From: Halobacterium sp. DL1
Lineage (GTDB): Archaea > Halobacteriota > Halobacteria > Halobacteriales > Halobacteriaceae
Length of the DNA: 64,000 bases
Direction: 5' to 3'
Assembly (NCBI GenBank): GCA_000230955.3
Contig: CP007060.1
Location: 1,860,001 to 1,924,000, forward strand
Part shown: piece after piece, positions 53,590-62,743 of the stretch
Layout of the letters: every line of letters begins with the position of its first letter
How positions within the stretch are numbered: position 1 is the first letter of the stretch
Notes under the pieces: generated by a model
Database searches by the model: none
Told to the model about the DNA's origin: nothing
The model's input: the letters and a program-made list of their open reading frames with translations, nothing else
Translations under genes and position numbers: made by a program

Positions 53590-54405
53590 CTACCGCGCGA
53601 CCAGACCGAGGTAGCCGTCGAGGCCCTCGACGAACCGGACGCGGCGGCCGAACCACTCCCGGCCGTCGCCGAGGGGGTGCTGGTGGCGCGCGTCGTCGAC
53701 GTCCGCACTCAGCAGGACGGTGGCGGGACAGGGCCCGAACTCGGCGACGCGGTCGGCGACGCGGCCGCCGTCCGGTTCACAGAGGACGACGTCCTGGCCG
53801 GGGAAGCACGCCAGGTCGCCGTACTCGTCGTCGTAGTCGTACTCCGGGGAGGGGAAGCGGTAGAGGCGCTCGAAGCGGTCGACGGTGCGTTCCATGTCGT
53901 CGGTGGCGAGGACGACCCACGCAATTCCGGACACGGGCGACCCGTACAGTTCGCTGTCGGGGACGCGGTACTCGCGGGGCGTGCGGTCGCTGACGACGAA
54001 CGGGAGGAGGTGTTCGTCGGGCGGCCCGAGGAAGGCGTTGTCCCACTCGACGACCGTGCCGTCGGGGCGTTCGCGGCTCCCGCGGGAGGGGCCGTGGACC
54101 TCCACGTCGTGGTCGATGAGCCGCTGACACTCGGCGTGGACGCTGCCGGACTCGACGCACCAGTCGCTGGGGCCGCCCAGGGGGTCGCCGTACTCGAAGA
54201 ACTCGCCCCACCACGCCGGGTCCGACCGAGTGGGCGCGACGAGTTCGAGGTAGGAGCCGTCCGGGAGGACGAGCGCCGCCATCTCGGTGCCCGCGTCGGG
54301 GTGTTCCCCGCCGTAGTCGGGGTCGAACCCCGCCGACTCGAAGCGCTCGACGATGGCGGTCAGGTCGCTGGCGGCGAACGGCACGTGGTCGATGACCGGG
54401 CGCAT
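53590..54405 (-). CDS. VOC/glyoxalase-like domain protein
   Basis: A 271-residue protein of the glyoxalase-like (VOC) superfamily, with two beta-alpha-beta modules (MRPVIDHVPFAASDLTAIVERF at the start and GIAWVVLATDDMERTVDRF in the second half). Possible metal ligands are His and Glu in YLELVAPT and related strands. Function is unknown; members include dioxygenase- and lyase-like enzymes. The ATG at 54405 is preferred to a start nine codons upstream. Confidence 0.75.
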   Translation of the reverse strand: MRPVIDHVPFAASDLTAIVERFESAGFDPDYGGEHPDAGTEMAALVLPDGSYLELVAPTRSDPAWWGEFFEYGDPLGGPSDWCVESGSVHAECQRLIDHDVEVHGPSRGSRERPDGTVVEWDNAFLGPPDEHLLPFVVSDRTPREYRVPDSELYGSPVSGIAWVVLATDDMERTVDRFERLYRFPSPEYDYDDEYGDLACFPGQDVVLCEPDGGRVADRVAEFGPCPATVLLSADVDDARHQHPLGDGREWFGRRVRFVEGLDGYLGLVAR

Positions 54406-54554
54406 GGTCGCCCGTTCGCCGCCCGTGCACATAAGGTCGGGGCGGAACGGTCCGTTCGAGTGGACTGCTCAGCCCTGCTCGCAGGTGAGCGACCCGCCGC
54501 TATCGCTCGCGGTGTTCCGGAACATCTGTTACCTCGGGGGTCACACCGGGAGGT

Positions 54555-55541
54555 ATGCCAACGACTTCGAGTGCGCCGGGGAAGGTGTACCTCTTCGGCG
54601 AGCACGCCGTCGTCTACGGGGAGCCGGCGGTGCCCTGCGCCATCGAGCGCCGGGCGACCGTCACCGTCTCCGAACGCGACGACGACCGCCTGCGGGTGTC
54701 CGCGGACGCGCTCTCGCTCGACGGATTCACCGTCGAGTACAGCGACTCTGACGACGAGGCGCCGGACGTGAACGTGCCGACGCCGCTCGTCGAGGCGGCG
54801 ACGGGGTACGTCGACGAGGCAGTGTCGCAGGCGCGGGACGCGGCCGACAGCCAGCACGCGGGCTTCGACGTGGAGATAGTCAGCGAGATTCCCCTCGGCG
54901 CGGGCCTCGGGTCGAGCGCGGCCGTCGCGGTAGCGGGTATCGACGCCGCGACGCGGGAACTCGGCGTCGAACTCGACGCACGGGAGGTCGCAGAGCGCGC
55001 CTATCAGGTCGAGTACGAGGTCCAGGAGGGACAGGCGTCCCGCGCCGACACGTTCTGCTCGGCGATGGGCGGCGCGGTGCGCGTGGAGGGCGACGACTGC
55101 ACCACCCTCGAGGCGCCCGACCTGCCGTTCGTCGTGGGCTACGACGGCACCAGCCACGACACCGGCGAGCTGGTCGCGGGCGTGCGCTCGCTCCGCGAGG
55201 AGTTCGGCTTCGCGGCGGACACTGTAGAGGCAATCGGTGACCTCGTCCGGGAGGGCGAGCGCGCGCTCGCCGACGGCGACGTCGAGACGCTGGGCCGCCT
55301 GATGGACGTCAACCACGGCCTCCTGTCGGCGCTCGGTGTGTCCGCGCGTTCCCTCGAAAACATGGTGTGGGCGGCCCGGGAGAGCGGCGCGCTCGGCGCG
55401 AAACTGACTGGCGCCGGCGGCGGCGGGAGCGTCGTCGCGCTTGACCCCGAGGACGGCTCTGAGACCGCTCTCTCGCTCACGCCTGACTGCGAGGAGGCGT
55501 TCCGCGCTGCGCTCGCCACGGAGGGCGTGCGCGCAGAATGA
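54555..55541 (+). CDS. mvk: mevalonate kinase
   Basis: A 328-residue GHMP kinase that phosphorylates mevalonate. The start SSAPGKVYLFGEHAVVYGEPA, the ATP loop PLGAGLGSSAAVAVAG (about residue 113) and the C-terminal KLTGAGGGGSVVAL are family marks. It opens the isoprenoid gene set and overlaps the next gene by 4 nt. Confidence 0.95.
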   Translation: MPTTSSAPGKVYLFGEHAVVYGEPAVPCAIERRATVTVSERDDDRLRVSADALSLDGFTVEYSDSDDEAPDVNVPTPLVEAATGYVDEAVSQARDAADSQHAGFDVEIVSEIPLGAGLGSSAAVAVAGIDAATRELGVELDAREVAERAYQVEYEVQEGQASRADTFCSAMGGAVRVEGDDCTTLEAPDLPFVVGYDGTSHDTGELVAGVRSLREEFGFAADTVEAIGDLVREGERALADGDVETLGRLMDVNHGLLSALGVSARSLENMVWAARESGALGAKLTGAGGGGSVVALDPEDGSETALSLTPDCEEAFRAALATEGVRAE

Positions 55542-56275
55542 CGGTCGTCCTGAAACTCGGCGGCAGCGTCGTCACCGAGAAGGAGCGCCGAGAGACGGTC
55601 GACGACGAGCGGCTCGCCGACCTGGCGATGGAAGTGGGAGCGGCAGACGTCTCGGACCTCGTCGTGGTCCACGGCGCCGGGAGCTTCGGTCACCCACACG
55701 CCGCCGAACACGGCGTCTCTACCAGCGACGGGACGACTGACCCGCAGGCGGTCCGGGACATCGCGGGGACGATGGAGCGCCTGAACACCGCCGTCGTCGG
55801 GGCGCTCGCGGAGGCGGGTGTGCCCGCGGTTCCCGTCCACCCGTTCTCCGCCGGGCATCGCGACGCGGCGGCCGACCTCCACCTGCCGACAGCCCACGTC
55901 GCCGCGATGCTCGACGAGGGATTCGTCCCGGTGATGCACGGAGATATCCTCGCACACGCGGGCAAGGGCGCGACGATCCTGAGCGGCGACGAACTCGTCA
56001 CCCACCTCGCCGCGGGTCTGGACGCCGACCGGCTCGGCCTCTGCTCGACGGTTCCCGGCGTCCTCGACCAGTCCGGCGAGGTCGTCCCAACCATCGAGAG
56101 CTACGACGACGTCGCGGCGGCCCTCGGCGGCAGCGACGCCACCGACGTCACCGGCGGCATGGCGGCGAAGGTGCGAGCGCTCCTCGACGCGGAGTCGTCC
56201 GCCTTCGTCTTCGGCCCGGCGAACCTGGAGGCGTTCCTCGCCGGCGAGGACGCCGGAACGAGAATCGAGGGGTAG
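55538..56275 (+). CDS. isopentenyl phosphate kinase
   Basis: A 245-residue amino-acid-kinase-fold enzyme that makes isopentenyl diphosphate in the archaeal (modified) mevalonate pathway. VVLKLGGSVVTEKERRET and VHGAGSFGHPHA (with the His that binds isopentenyl phosphate) are visible. It is co-translated with mevalonate kinase (4-nt overlap). Confidence 0.92.
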   Translation: MTVVLKLGGSVVTEKERRETVDDERLADLAMEVGAADVSDLVVVHGAGSFGHPHAAEHGVSTSDGTTDPQAVRDIAGTMERLNTAVVGALAEAGVPAVPVHPFSAGHRDAAADLHLPTAHVAAMLDEGFVPVMHGDILAHAGKGATILSGDELVTHLAAGLDADRLGLCSTVPGVLDQSGEVVPTIESYDDVAAALGGSDATDVTGGMAAKVRALLDAESSAFVFGPANLEAFLAGEDAGTRIEG

Positions 56276-56491
56276 GCCCGTCTCGCTCCGTGGGATTGTG
56301 GTCGTCTCCCGCGATTTGGGGCCACCGGCAATCCCTGCTGTTTTTAACAACGCGGGTACAACGATGACCAAGAGCAGCGTCGCGGGCGTTCACGCGACGG
56401 CGGCTAACGGCCGCAAGATGCCGTAGATCGCCGTCGCCAGTCCGCGGCTGTTTAGAGACGCGCAAGACAGCGGGTTTCAGTGATTCCAACC
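56276..56491. other. leader region upstream of RNase J
   Basis: About 215 nt without a gene. A TATA-like TTTTTAAC lies at 56341-56348, about 145 nt before the RNase J ATG, so the mRNA may carry a leader of roughly 120 nt. That leader can form GTCGCG...CGCGAC and GCGGC...GCCGC stems (56377-56415). A shorter promoter near 56447 (GTTTAGAG) is an alternative. No tRNA or known RNA is recognised. Confidence 0.4.
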
Positions 56492-57838
56492 ATGGAAATC
56501 GAAATTGCAACCATCGGCGGTTACGAGGAAGTCGGGCGACAGATGACGGCGATCCGAGCGGGTGACGACATCGTCATCTTCGACATGGGCCTCAACCTCT
56601 CGCAGGTCCTCATCCACGACAACGTCGAGACCGAGAAGATGCACAGCCTCGACCTTATCGACATGGGCGCCATCCCCGACGACCGGGTGATGAGCGACCT
56701 CGAGGGCGACGTGAAGGCCATCGTGCCGACCCACGGCCACCTCGACCACATCGGCGCGCTCTCGAAGCTCGCCCACCGCTACAACGCGCCCATCGTCGCT
56801 TCGCCGTTCACCACGGAACTGGTGAAAGGTCAGATCGAGGGCGAACAGAAGTTCGGCGTCGACAACGAACTCGTGAAGATGAGCGCCGGCGAGACGATGC
56901 AGATCGGTGACCGCTGCGAACTCGAGTTCGTCCACGTCACGCACTCCATCATCGACGCCATCAACCCCGTCCTCCACACGCCGGAGGGCGCCATCGTCTA
57001 CGGCCTCGACAAGCGCATCGACCACGACCCTGTCCTCGAGGACCCCATCGACATGAAGCGGTTCCGCGAGATCGGGCGCGAGGACAACGGCGTCCTTTGC
57101 TACATCGAGGACTGCACGAACGCCGGCAGGAAGGGCCGCACGCCCTCCGAGAGCGTGGCGCGGCGCCACCTCAAGGACGTGATGCAGAGCGTCGAGGACT
57201 ACGACGGCGGCATCGTCGCCACGACGTTCTCCAGTCACGTCTCCCGGGTCTCCTCGCTCGTGGAGTTCGCGAAGGACATCGGCCGCGAACCCATCCTGCT
57301 CGGCCGCTCGATGGAGCACTACTCGGGCACCGCCGAGCGCATGGGCCGCGTGAACTTCCCGGACGACCTCGGGATGTTCGGCCACCGGAAGTCCGTCGAC
57401 CGCGCGTTCAAGCGCGTGATGAACGAGGGCAAGGAGAACTTCCTCCCCATCGTCACCGGCCACCAGGGTGAACCCCGCGCGATGCTCACCCGGATGGGTC
57501 GCGGCGAGACTCCCTACGACATCGAGGACGGCGACAAGGTCATCTTCTCGGCCCGCGTGATTCCGGAGCCGACCAACGAGGGCCAGCGCTACCAGTCCGA
57601 GCGCCTCCTCCAGATGCAGGGCGCCCGCATCTACGACGACATCCACGTGTCGGGCCACCTCCGCGAGGAGGGCCACTACCAGATGCTCCAGGCGCTCCAG
57701 CCGCAGAACGTCATCCCCGCCCACCAGGACACGAAAGGGTTCGCGCCGTACACCGACCTCTGCCGGAGCCAGGGCTACAAGCTCGGCCGCGACCTGCACA
57801 TCACGCAGAACGGCAACACCATCCAGCTCGTCGAGTAG
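56492..57838 (+). CDS. rnj: ribonuclease J (5'-3' exoribonuclease)
   Basis: A 448-residue beta-CASP metallo-beta-lactamase ribonuclease. Metal-site motif [10 protein letters not shown] is near residue 78, followed by [13 protein letters not shown] and the beta-CASP segment [14 protein letters not shown] and [17 protein letters not shown], with a C-terminal [15 protein letters not shown] and PAHQDTKG. It probably degrades RNA 5' to 3' as in other haloarchaea. The ATG at 56492 is preferred to a GTG four codons upstream. It is followed directly by idsA. Confidence 0.9.
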   Translation: MEIEIATIGGYEEVGRQMTAIRAGDDIVIFDMGLNLSQVLIHDNVETEKMHSLDLIDMGAIPDDRVMSDLEGDVKAIVPTHGHLDHIGALSKLAHRYNAPIVASPFTTELVKGQIEGEQKFGVDNELVKMSAGETMQIGDRCELEFVHVTHSIIDAINPVLHTPEGAIVYGLDKRIDHDPVLEDPIDMKRFREIGREDNGVLCYIEDCTNAGRKGRTPSESVARRHLKDVMQSVEDYDGGIVATTFSSHVSRVSSLVEFAKDIGREPILLGRSMEHYSGTAERMGRVNFPDDLGMFGHRKSVDRAFKRVMNEGKENFLPIVTGHQGEPRAMLTRMGRGETPYDIEDGDKVIFSARVIPEPTNEGQRYQSERLLQMQGARIYDDIHVSGHLREEGHYQMLQALQPQNVIPAHQDTKGFAPYTDLCRSQGYKLGRDLHITQNGNTIQLVE

Positions 57839-58885
57839 ATGTCCCGGAACGCCCGCGAGGAGGCGGTGCTCTCCGCGGTCCGCGAGCGCCGCGAACTGGT
57901 CAACGCCGCCATCGACGAGGACCTCCCGCCGAAGCGCCCGGAGCGCCTCTACGAGGCCTCCCGCTACCTCCTGAAGGCCGGCGGGAAGCGCCTCCGACCC
58001 GCGATGCTGCTGTTGACCGCCGAGGCCCTCGCCGACGTCGAGGCGGGGGACGCCGACTACCGGGCGTTCCCGGACCTCACGGGTGAGACGGTGGACGTCA
58101 TGTCGGCCGCCGTCTCCATCGAGGTCATCCAGTCGTTCACGCTCATCCACGACGACATCATGGACGACGACGACCTCCGTCGCGGCGTGCCCGCGGTCCA
58201 CCAGGAGTACGACACGGAGACCGCCATTCTCGCCGGCGACACGCTCTACTCGAAGGCGTTCGAGATCATGATGCGGACCGGGGCGCCGCCCGAGCGCGGC
58301 CTCGGCGCGATGCGGACGCTCGCCGAGACCTGCACCCACATCTGCGAGGGGCAGGCCCTCGACGTCGACTTCGAGACCCGCGACGACGTGGTGCCCGACG
58401 AGTACATGGAGATGGTGGAGCTGAAGACCGCGGTGCTGTACGCCGCGGCCGCCAGCATCCCCGCCATCGTGCTCGGCGCCGACGACGACACCGTCGAAGC
58501 GCTGTACGAGTACGGCCTGCGGGTCGGGCAGGCGTTCCAGATCCACGACGACGTCCTCGACCTCACGCAGTCCTCCGAGGAACTCGGCAAGCAGCGGGGC
58601 TCCGACCTCGTCGAGAACAAGAAGACCGTCATCACCCTCCACGCCCGCGACCAGGGCGTCGACGTCGCGGGCCTCCTCGACGCAACCGACCCGGAGGACG
58701 TGACCGACGACGAGATCGAGGACGCGGTCGCCGAACTCGAGGCCGTGGGCAGCATCGAGTACGCCCGCGACCTCGCCGAGGACCTCGTCGCCGAGGGGAA
58801 AGACCACCTCGACGTCCTCCCGGACAACGAGGCCCACCGGCGCCTCGAACAGGTCGCGGACTACCTCATCGAGCGGACCTACTAA
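57839..58885 (+). CDS. idsA: geranylgeranyl/farnesyl diphosphate synthase
   Basis: A 348-residue trans-prenyltransferase that makes the C15/C20 (or C25) isoprenoid diphosphates for ether lipids. The first aspartate-rich motif is LIHDDIMDDDDLRRG (residue about 102) and the second is FQIHDDVLDLTQSSEELGKQ (residue about 234). The start codon immediately follows the rnj stop. It completes the mvk-ipk-rnj-idsA set. Confidence 0.93.
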   Translation: MSRNAREEAVLSAVRERRELVNAAIDEDLPPKRPERLYEASRYLLKAGGKRLRPAMLLLTAEALADVEAGDADYRAFPDLTGETVDVMSAAVSIEVIQSFTLIHDDIMDDDDLRRGVPAVHQEYDTETAILAGDTLYSKAFEIMMRTGAPPERGLGAMRTLAETCTHICEGQALDVDFETRDDVVPDEYMEMVELKTAVLYAAAASIPAIVLGADDDTVEALYEYGLRVGQAFQIHDDVLDLTQSSEELGKQRGSDLVENKKTVITLHARDQGVDVAGLLDATDPEDVTDDEIEDAVAELEAVGSIEYARDLAEDLVAEGKDHLDVLPDNEAHRRLEQVADYLIERTY

Positions 58886-58904
58886 ACGAGGACCTTTTTA
58901 CTTC

Positions 58905-59068
58905 GGTGGGTTTCCTCGGTCGCTTCGCTCCCTGCGGGAACCCACCTCGCAAAAAGCTACGCTAAAAACTCCCGCGAGCCTCCGGCTCGCGGTGAAACGC
59001 GCGGCGAGGCCGCGCGTATGCCATTCCGCGACAGCGAGTTCAGCTCACGACAAATCCCAACGGATTTG
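58905..59068. repeat. four tandem hairpins between idsA and gltX
   Basis: Four inverted repeats follow one another: 58905-58915 with 58936-58946 (11 bp, one GU pair), 58972-58980 with 58984-58992 (9 bp, CCGCGAGCC/GGCTCGCGG), 58997-59005 with 59009-59017 (9 bp, ACGCGCGGC/GCCGCGCGT), and 59051-59057 with 59062-59068 (7 bp, CAAATCC/GGATTTG). The first pair is followed by AAAAAGC and CTAAAAACT. A T-run (CTTTTTAC, 58892-58899) after idsA is a likely terminator before the first stem. Confidence 0.7.
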
Positions 59069-59093
59069 CCTGCCTCGGGCGAACTCAAAACCA

Positions 59094-60854
59094 ATGGACG
59101 ACGAGATTCGCGAGCGCGTGCGACGAGAGGCCGAGGTGGCGGCCCTCTTCAACGCGCTCAAGCACGACAGCGACGCGCAGGTCGGCGCCATCATGGGGCC
59201 GATGATGGGCGAGAATCCCGAGTTCCGCGAGCACGGCGACGAGATTCCGGGCGTCGTCTCGCCGGTCATCGCGGACGTCAACGGGATGGACCGCGAGGAG
59301 AAGCGCGAGCGTCTGGGTGAACTCGCGCCCGAGCGCCTCGAGGAACTCGACGCCGAGGACGAGGAGGACGACCAGGTGCTGCCGGACCTCCCGAACGCCG
59401 AGGCGTACGACGAGATCCGGATGCGGTGTGCGCCGAACCCGAACGGCCCGTGGCACATCGGCCACTCGCGGATGCCGGCGGTCATCGGGACGTACGCCGA
59501 GGAGTACGACGGTGAGTTCATCGTGCGCTTCGACGACACCGACCCGGAGACCAAGCGCCCGCTCCTGTGGGCGTACGACGAGATTCTCGACGAGATAGGG
59601 TACCTCGGGTTCGAGCCGGCCGACGTGTACCGCGCCAGCGACCGCCTCGACGTCTACTACGAGCACGCCCGTCAGCTGATCGGGATGGGCGGCGCGTACA
59701 CGTGTAGCTGTCCGGCCGGGGAGTTCTCCGAGCTGAAGAACGGCGGCGAGGCCTGTCCGCACCGCGAGAAGGACCCGGCCGTCGTCGCCGAGGAGTTCGA
59801 CGCGATGGTCGACGGCGACTACAACTCCGGGGAGATGGTGCTGCGCGTGAAGACCGACATCGAGCACAAGAACCCCGCGCTCCGGGACTGGGTGGCGTTC
59901 CGCATCATCGAGACGCCCCACCCCCGCGAGGAGGCCGCAGCGTACCGCTGCTGGCCGATGCTGGACTTCCAGTCGGGCGTCGACGACCACCTCACTGGCG
60001 TCACGCACATCATCCGCGGCATCGACCTGCAGGACTCCGCGAAGCGCCAGCAGTTCGTCTACGACTACTTCGACTGGGAGTACCCCGAGGTCATCCACTG
60101 GGGCCACGTGCAGGTCGACGCCTACGACGTGAAGATGTCGACGTCCACCATCGGCGAGCTCATCGACGCGGGCGAACTGGACGGCTGGGACGACCCGCGC
60201 GCGCCGACGCTACCGAGCGTCCAACGCCGCGGCATCCGCGGGCAGGCGCTCGTGGACGCGATGACCGAACTGGGGACGTCGACGAGCAACGTCGACCTCG
60301 CGATGTCCTCGGTGTACTCGAACAACCGCGACCTGGTGGACGACGAAGCGCCCCGCCAGTTCTTCGTGCGGGACGGCTTCGACGACCGCGGTAGCGGCGC
60401 CGAGGAGCAGTTCGACGCCACCGAGGTGCCGCTGTCGGGCGGCCCCGACAGCGCACACCCGCTCGTCCACCCCGACCACGAGGACCGCGGAGAGCGGAAC
60501 ATCCCGGTCGGCGACGCCGTCCTCGTCGAGGAGCGCGACCTCCCAGCGGCCGGCGACCGACTCTGGCTGAAGGGGTACGGGCCGGTCGAGTTCGACGGCG
60601 ACGAATTCGACTACCTCGACGAGGCCGACATCGACGTTGTGCGCGAGGAGGGCGTGGACGTGGTCCACTGGGTGCCCGCCACGGAGAACGTCCGCGTGCG
60701 GATGCGCACCCCGAACGGCGACGTCTCCGGCTACGCGGAACCCGGGTTCTCCGACGTCGACCCCGACGCTGTGGTGCAGTTCGTGCGCGTCGGCTTCGCG
60801 CGCTGCGACCGCCACGACGACGCGGAGTCGGTAGCCTACTACGCCCACCCGTAG
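59094..60854 (+). CDS. gltX: glutamyl-tRNA synthetase (archaeal type)
   Basis: A 586-residue class I synthetase of the archaeal/eukaryotic GlxRS type, probably nondiscriminating and followed by Glu-to-Gln amidation. The HIGH motif is WHIGHSRM (about residue 123) and KMSKS is VKMSTST (about 344). The ATG at 59094 is chosen over a frame running back to 58992, because the earlier part encodes the hairpin region. The C-terminal beta-barrel anticodon domain is present. Confidence 0.93.
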   Translation: MDDEIRERVRREAEVAALFNALKHDSDAQVGAIMGPMMGENPEFREHGDEIPGVVSPVIADVNGMDREEKRERLGELAPERLEELDAEDEEDDQVLPDLPNAEAYDEIRMRCAPNPNGPWHIGHSRMPAVIGTYAEEYDGEFIVRFDDTDPETKRPLLWAYDEILDEIGYLGFEPADVYRASDRLDVYYEHARQLIGMGGAYTCSCPAGEFSELKNGGEACPHREKDPAVVAEEFDAMVDGDYNSGEMVLRVKTDIEHKNPALRDWVAFRIIETPHPREEAAAYRCWPMLDFQSGVDDHLTGVTHIIRGIDLQDSAKRQQFVYDYFDWEYPEVIHWGHVQVDAYDVKMSTSTIGELIDAGELDGWDDPRAPTLPSVQRRGIRGQALVDAMTELGTSTSNVDLAMSSVYSNNRDLVDDEAPRQFFVRDGFDDRGSGAEEQFDATEVPLSGGPDSAHPLVHPDHEDRGERNIPVGDAVLVEERDLPAAGDRLWLKGYGPVEFDGDEFDYLDEADIDVVREEGVDVVHWVPATENVRVRMRTPNGDVSGYAEPGFSDVDPDAVVQFVRVGFARCDRHDDAESVAYYAHP

Positions 60855-60933
60855 GCTCCCGTCGGCGGGACTCTTCGTTCGGCTGACACTGTCTAGCAGG
60901 AACTACTTTGATGGTGGCCCCGCGTGACCGGGT

Positions 60934-61224
60934 ATGGTTCAACAGTCGCTCGTCGAGGGACTCTCGGTGGTGGGGCTCTCGATGTCCCTGCCGCTGTTCG
61001 CGGTGGCGGTCAGACAGTTCTACGGGTCCGCGTTCGGCAACGTGCTCGCTGCGATCGCGGTGACAGTGGCTCTCGGTCTCGCGAGCACGCTCGTCGGATC
61101 GGCGCCCATCCCGGCGCCTACCGCCCGAGCCATCGTCCTGGTGCTCCTGGGTGCCGCCGCGGCGCTTTCGACGGCGAGCGCCGTGCAACTGGTCCGGATG
61201 ACGAGTGGCCGGTGTTCGCTATGA
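60934..61224 (+). CDS. small membrane protein, first gene of a five-gene operon
   Basis: A 96-residue protein with three hydrophobic helices (VVGLSMSLPLFAVAV, VLAAIAVTVALGLAST and AIVLVLLGAAAALSTA). No motif is recognised. Its TGA overlaps the next ATG by 4 nt. Together with the next three genes it forms a set of small polytopic membrane proteins. Confidence 0.7.
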   Translation: MVQQSLVEGLSVVGLSMSLPLFAVAVRQFYGSAFGNVLAAIAVTVALGLASTLVGSAPIPAPTARAIVLVLLGAAAALSTASAVQLVRMTSGRCSL

Positions 61225-61556
61225 GCGAGGCGTTCGACCTCCTCCTCGTCGCCGAGTCAATCGTCATCGCCGCGTCCGGCAGTGTCGTCGCGGTCACTGC
61301 GGCGACCAACCGCGACGTCGTGCTCTACCCGTACGCACTGGTTCTTGCGGGGATGGGTCTCGTCGTCGGCGGAGCGGCGACGGTGCTCGCCGTCGACGCG
61401 ACGGCGGCACACGACGCGTTCGTGCTGGCTGCCGCCGTCCCGTTCTGTCTCGCGGGGTGGCGCATTGCGACAGACGCCGTGACCAGGAGCGACCACGGCC
61501 CCTACGTATCGCCCCGAGACACGGCAAGCGACGGCTTCGGAGGTGAGCGGGAGTGA
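61221..61556 (+). CDS. small membrane protein, second in the operon
   Basis: A 111-residue protein with three hydrophobic helices (ESIVIAASGSVVAVTA, YPYALVLAGMGLVVGGA and FVLAAAVPFCLAGW) and a charged C-terminal tail of about 25 residues. Family unknown. Overlaps both neighbours by 4 nt. Confidence 0.7.
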   Translation: MSEAFDLLLVAESIVIAASGSVVAVTAATNRDVVLYPYALVLAGMGLVVGGAATVLAVDATAAHDAFVLAAAVPFCLAGWRIATDAVTRSDHGPYVSPRDTASDGFGGERE

Positions 61557-61840
61557 ACGTCTTCGACGTCCTCCTCTACCTCCAGGCTGGATTCATGTTC
61601 GCCGCCCTCCCGCTCAGCCTCATCGCCGCGTACGGGTTCCGCGGGACGCCGTGGGGCCGCGTGCTCGCACCGCTTCCCGTCATGGAACTCGCGTTCGCCG
61701 CCGCGCTCGCCATCACCATCCTCGGGGGTAGCGGAGACTGGCTGGTCGTCGAGATGGTCGCCTACGGCGTCGGCGTCGTCTCCGTCAGTCTGGTCGCCTT
61801 CCGCCTCGCTCGCATCGTGAGTGGAGGTGCCCGGGCGTGA
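61553..61840 (+). CDS. small membrane protein, third in the operon
   Basis: A 95-residue protein from a GTG start, with three hydrophobic helices (FDVLLYLQAGFMFAALPLSLI, LPVMELAFAAALAITIL and VEMVAYGVGVVSVSLVAF). Overlaps the previous and next genes by 4 nt each. Function unknown. Confidence 0.7.
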   Translation: MNVFDVLLYLQAGFMFAALPLSLIAAYGFRGTPWGRVLAPLPVMELAFAAALAITILGGSGDWLVVEMVAYGVGVVSVSLVAFRLARIVSGGARA

Positions 61841-62196
61841 ACGTCGTGGAAGCAGCGTACACGGGGATGTCGGCACTGCTGGTGCTCTCCGCCGCAGTGC
61901 TCATCTACCCGGCGGCCCGCGGGTTCCAGGTGCTGGTCTACCGGCGTGCCGTACTGTATCTCGGGACGAGCGTCGTGCTGTTCGTCGGTGGGTGGGTCGG
62001 GGCCGACCTCCTCTACTTCGGGCTGGTCGGCTCCCGGGCGCCGTACGTCGTCTCGTTCGTCGTGCTGACCGCGGCGGCCGCACTCCACTTCGTGGCAGTC
62101 TGGCTGTTCGTCCGCGACTTCGTCGACATCGAACCCGGGTCCATCAGCATCGAGACAAGTGACGTCGAGGGGGGATTCGCCGATGACGCCGAGTGA
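61837..62196 (+). CDS. small membrane protein, fourth in the operon
   Basis: A 119-residue protein from a GTG start with three hydrophobic helices and an acidic C-terminal tail of about 25 residues. The order (LLVLSAAVLIYPAARG, YLGTSVVLFVGGWVGADL and YVVSFVVLTAAAALHFVAVW) resembles its upstream neighbours. Overlaps the following ATG at 62183 by 14 nt. Function unknown. Confidence 0.7.
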   Translation: MNVVEAAYTGMSALLVLSAAVLIYPAARGFQVLVYRRAVLYLGTSVVLFVGGWVGADLLYFGLVGSRAPYVVSFVVLTAAAALHFVAVWLFVRDFVDIEPGSISIETSDVEGGFADDAE

Positions 62197-62731
62197 GGGC
62201 GAACTCCGTCCGGAGACACCGGGGGAACTCGACGGCGTCGCGGCGGGCGAGCAGGCGCTCGTCGCGCTCCCGGGGACGAAGTTCAAGTACGAGATGCTCC
62301 CCGAACGCGCCTTCGAGAACCTCCTGGTGGTGTCCATTGGCCGGAGTCCGACGCAGATAGAGCGGGCCCTCGAACAGCGCGGCGTCCCCACGCGGAACGT
62401 CGGCGTCGTCCCCATCACCGGGTCGTCCGTCAACTACGAGGGACCGATGTGGACGTCGAACCGCGTGAGTCCGATGGACTTCACGGGTATCAGCATCGAG
62501 TTCAACCGCGGGTTCGGCCACCTGAAACCCGGTACCGGGTGGGTGCTCGTGGACAGCGTGAGCATCCTGTTGATGTACGCGGAGGTGAACCGGGTCTACC
62601 GCCTGCTGGACTCCATCGTCGGCACGTGTCGCACCCGCGACGTCACTGGCGTGTACACCGTCGACGGCAACGCGGTGACGCCGGAGACGCTGAACCGGTT
62701 CCGGGGGCTGTTCGACGAGTTCGTGGAGTGA
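62183..62731 (+). CDS. soluble RecA-like fold protein, last gene of the operon
   Basis: A 182-residue soluble protein. The pattern ENLLVVSIGRSPTQIERALEQRG and WVLVDSVSILLMYAEVNRVYRLLDSIVGTC resembles the DUF7504/DUF835-like haloarchaeal families, which look like degenerate RecA-type folds, but a Walker A is not visible. It is the only soluble member of the operon and so a good candidate for its cytoplasmic sensor or effector. Confidence in the family assignment is low. Confidence 0.65.
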   Translation: MTPSEGELRPETPGELDGVAAGEQALVALPGTKFKYEMLPERAFENLLVVSIGRSPTQIERALEQRGVPTRNVGVVPITGSSVNYEGPMWTSNRVSPMDFTGISIEFNRGFGHLKPGTGWVLVDSVSILLMYAEVNRVYRLLDSIVGTCRTRDVTGVYTVDGNAVTPETLNRFRGLFDEFVE

Positions 62732-62743
62732 CGGGCGCCGACG

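Noticed and set aside
56477-58837. A 786-residue minus-strand open frame
   Set aside because: Antisense of RNase J and idsA; a product of high GC in third positions.
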